Positions 5,925 through 7,443 of a stretch of 7,443 nt of DNA are shown here, in pieces. How positions within the stretch are numbered: the stretch's first letter is position 1; the number at the start of each line of letters is the position of its first letter. The position numbers were made by a program, and so were the translations under genes. The stretch spans positions 1 through 7,443 of the forward strand of contig DCBP01000030.1 in assembly GCA_002314055.1 (NCBI GenBank). The letters run 5' to 3'. The stretch is from Prevotella sp. UBA1104 (GTDB lineage: Bacteria; Bacteroidota; Bacteroidia; Bacteroidales; Bacteroidaceae). The notes beneath the pieces are model-generated. The model ran no database searches. It was given only the letters and a program-made list of their open reading frames with translations, and was not told where the DNA came from.

Positions 5925-7244
5925 ATGGAAACCGCAAAGGAAAAAGGAATCATCTATGGTCTTAACGACCGCCCGCCATTTGTAGAGGCTGTGTTTGCAG
6001 CCCTGCAACACCTCTTCGCCATCTTCGTGGCAATCATGACCCCACCGCTCATTATCGCCTCACAACTGCGACTCGACATCGAGACCACAAGTTTTCTCGT
6101 GTCTATGGCTCTCTTCGCCTCCGGAGTGTCCACGTTCATACAATGCCGCAAATTCGGCAACGTGGGTACCGGACTGCTCTGCATCCAGGGAACGAGCTAC
6201 TCGTTTATCGGTCCGATAATAACGGCTGGAATGGGCGGCGGACTTGCCGTTATCTTCGGCTCGTGTATGGCAGCATCAGTGGTAGAGATATTCGTGGGCA
6301 GCGTGCTACGCTATGCACGAAAAATCATCACGCCTCTCGTATCGGGAATCGTGGTAACACTCATCGGCCTCTGTCTTATCAAGGTTGGAATCTCTGCTTG
6401 CGGAGGCGGCAACGCAGCAATGGCAGACGGGTCGTTCGGAGCCTTGCACAACCTGGGACTGGCGATGCTCGTGCTCATAGTCATCGTGTTCTTCAACAGC
6501 AGCAAGAACCGCTACCTGCGAATGAGTTCTATCGTTATCGGACTTGCCGTGGGATACCTCGTATCGTGGATGCTCGGATATATCGACTTCAACTCGGTGA
6601 AGAGTTTCGGTGGCGTCTACTTCCCCGTCCCGTTCAAATACGGCCTGGATTTCGACCTCTCGGCTTTCATCTCGCTGAGCATCATCTTCGTCATTACGGC
6701 AATCGAGGCGTATGGCGACATCACGGCAAACTCCATGATCTCGGGAGAACCGGTTGAGGGCGACCTCTTTATGAAGCGCGCCTCGGGCGGAGTAGTAGCC
6801 AACGGCGTGTCGTCGTTTCTCTCTGCCGGACTGAACTCGTTCCCCAACTCCATCTTCGCTCAAAACAACGGAATGATTCAGCTCACGGGAGTTGCCTCGC
6901 GCTATGTGGGATATTTCATCTCCGCCATGCTCATTATCCTGAGCATCTTCCCGGCAATCAGTCTCGTGTTCTCGCTCATGCCGGAGCCAGTGCTCGGCGG
7001 TGCCACACTGCTGATGTTCGGCACGGTTGCCGCATCGGGCATCAAGGTCATCGCCTCGCAGAAACTCGGGCGCAAGGAGATTCTCGTCATAGCCATCAGC
7101 TTTGCCTGCGGACTGAGCGTTGAGTTCATGCCGGAGATTCTCAACGGTTTCCCGGAGCAAGTGAAGAGCATCTTCTCGTCGGGAATAACCACCGGCGGAC
7201 TTGTAGCTATATTCTCCAATCTGCTCATCAAGATTAAGGAATAA
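5925..7244 (+). CDS. NCS2/NAT-family purine (xanthine or urate) permease
   Basis: This is an inner-membrane nucleobase:cation symporter of the NCS2 (NAT) family, 439 residues from the ATG at 5925. It is almost wholly hydrophobic, consistent with the 14-helix (7+7) fold. Numbering from this start: DRPPF (15-19) precedes helix 1 with the family QH pair (Q28, H29). IEAYGD in helix 8 supplies E261 and D265, equivalent to E272 and D276 of E. coli XanQ. QNNGMIQLTG (313-322) is the NAT signature motif in its purine form, unlike the uracil type of UraA. The spacing from the helix-8 Glu to the signature Gln is 52 residues, the same as in XanQ. Two pocket-linked positions differ from XanQ as I recall it: S91 replaces N93, and N293 replaces D304. 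An in-frame ATG at 5874 would add 17 residues encoded by the 9-bp repeat tract (TNKTYKTYKK), so I prefer 5925. Family and purine class are firm; the exact purine is not. Confidence 0.93.
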   Translation: METAKEKGIIYGLNDRPPFVEAVFAALQHLFAIFVAIMTPPLIIASQLRLDIETTSFLVSMALFASGVSTFIQCRKFGNVGTGLLCIQGTSYSFIGPIITAGMGGGLAVIFGSCMAASVVEIFVGSVLRYARKIITPLVSGIVVTLIGLCLIKVGISACGGGNAAMADGSFGALHNLGLAMLVLIVIVFFNSSKNRYLRMSSIVIGLAVGYLVSWMLGYIDFNSVKSFGGVYFPVPFKYGLDFDLSAFISLSIIFVITAIEAYGDITANSMISGEPVEGDLFMKRASGGVVANGVSSFLSAGLNSFPNSIFAQNNGMIQLTGVASRYVGYFISAMLIILSIFPAISLVFSLMPEPVLGGATLLMFGTVAASGIKVIASQKLGRKEILVIAISFACGLSVEFMPEILNGFPEQVKSIFSSGITTGGLVAIFSNLLIKIKE

Positions 7245-7286
7245 AAACAACCTTGGTTTAAGGAACTTCAGTTTTATATTTATAAT

Positions 7287-7321
7287 CTTCCCCTCCCCCG
7301 CCTCCCCTTTCAGGGGCGGAG
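7287..7321 (+). terminator. C-rich tract and hairpin after the permease gene, possible terminator
   Basis: CCCC (7304-7307) and GGGG (7313-7316) close a TTTCA loop; CC (7301-7302) and GG (7318-7319) extend the stem past one mismatch. It lies about 60 bp after the permease stop and is the only substantial hairpin there, but there is no U-run after it, so intrinsic termination is uncertain. A weaker 4-bp stem lies at 7251-7263. Bacteroidetes genomes often carry C-rich/G-rich hairpins of this kind between genes (recollection). Confidence 0.4.
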
Positions 7322-7357
7322 CAGTTACTCTTTCTGATAAAAAATGAAATATTTACA

Positions 7358-7370
7358 TGTTAATTTAACA
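7358..7370. promoter_or_regulatory. 13-bp palindrome TGTTAA-T-TTAACA
   Basis: TGTTAA (7358-7363) and TTAACA (7365-7370) are perfect inverse copies around a single T, directly abutting the first unit of the 32-bp repeat array. The form suits a dimeric regulator site. A/T-richness makes chance occurrence possible. Confidence 0.3.
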
Positions 7371-7443
7371 ATGATACAGATTTAGTAACAACAAATATAT
7401 TAATGATACAGATTTAGTAATAACAAATATATTAACGATACAG
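7371..7443. repeat. 32-bp tandem repeat, two full copies and a third cut by the window edge
   Basis: Units begin at 7371, 7403 and 7435, each with A(T/C)GATACAG. The two complete units differ at one base (C at 7389 versus T at 7421), and the third has C for T at its second base. There are no spacers between units, so this is not a CRISPR array. On the minus strand each full unit contains TATATTTG (complement of 7392-7399 and 7424-7431), a match to the Bacteroidetes -7 box. The array probably continues beyond the window. Confidence 0.9.

Noticed and set aside
6306..7250. Antisense open frame (314 codons) opposite the permease gene
   Set aside because: It is a highly charged product with no domain, created by the hydrophobic permease codons on the other strand.
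7371..7443. CRISPR-like repeat at the right edge
   Set aside because: Units are directly adjacent with a 32-bp period and no variable spacers, and no cas genes are present. It is a tandem repeat.

Overview
The window looks like chromosomal DNA of a Bacteroidales species, most likely Prevotella or a close relative (Segatella type). Three things support this. Three consecutive secreted proteins end in the short 'Y/F-N/D-L/I-(A/T)-G-(Q/K)-x-V ... G-(I/M)-(Y/F/V)-I-x-N-(G)-K-K-x-V-K' tail typical of type IX secretion (T9SS) cargo. The start codons are preceded by A/T-rich leaders without clear Shine-Dalgarno sequences. The upstream region carries several matches to the Bacteroidetes promoter consensus (TTTG, about 19 bp, TAnnTTTG). 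Genus level is inference.

Layout. Positions 1-617 are A/T-rich non-coding DNA with three promoter-like elements, a 74-bp interrupted palindrome and a smaller inverted repeat. Positions 618-5674 hold three co-directional genes separated by only 34 and 31 bp, almost certainly one operon: an M6-family secreted zinc metalloprotease with intact HExxHxxGxxD; a secreted beta-rich protein in which a fibronectin-III-like fold seems to be split by a large inserted domain; and a secreted protein with the symmetrical architecture A-R-R-B (two copies of an unrecognised domain flanking two carboxypeptidase-regulatory-like repeats). A strong intrinsic terminator at 5698-5725 closes the operon. A roughly 117-bp degenerate 9-bp tandem array (5790-5906) precedes a separate gene (5925-7244) for an NCS2/NAT-family purine permease of the XanQ/XanP type. 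The remaining 199 bp hold a C-rich hairpin, a 13-bp palindrome and the beginning of a 32-bp tandem repeat that runs off the window.

How the parts may work together. The three operon products share N-terminal signal peptides and C-terminal T9SS-type tails, so they are probably exported together and either attached to the cell surface or released. A reasonable inference is a surface proteolysis module: one protease with two adhesive or substrate-binding partners. No substrate can be read from the sequence. The purine permease is an inner-membrane housekeeping or salvage transporter, separated from the operon by a terminator, and no functional link is visible.

No RNA genes, CRISPR arrays, insertion sequences, phage genes or defence genes are visible. 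The most unusual points are the Leu in place of the Met-turn Met in the protease, the split-domain design of the second protein, the A-R-R-B duplication of the third, the ten-bp-spaced GACAAT/ATTGTC palindrome, and the two tandem arrays.
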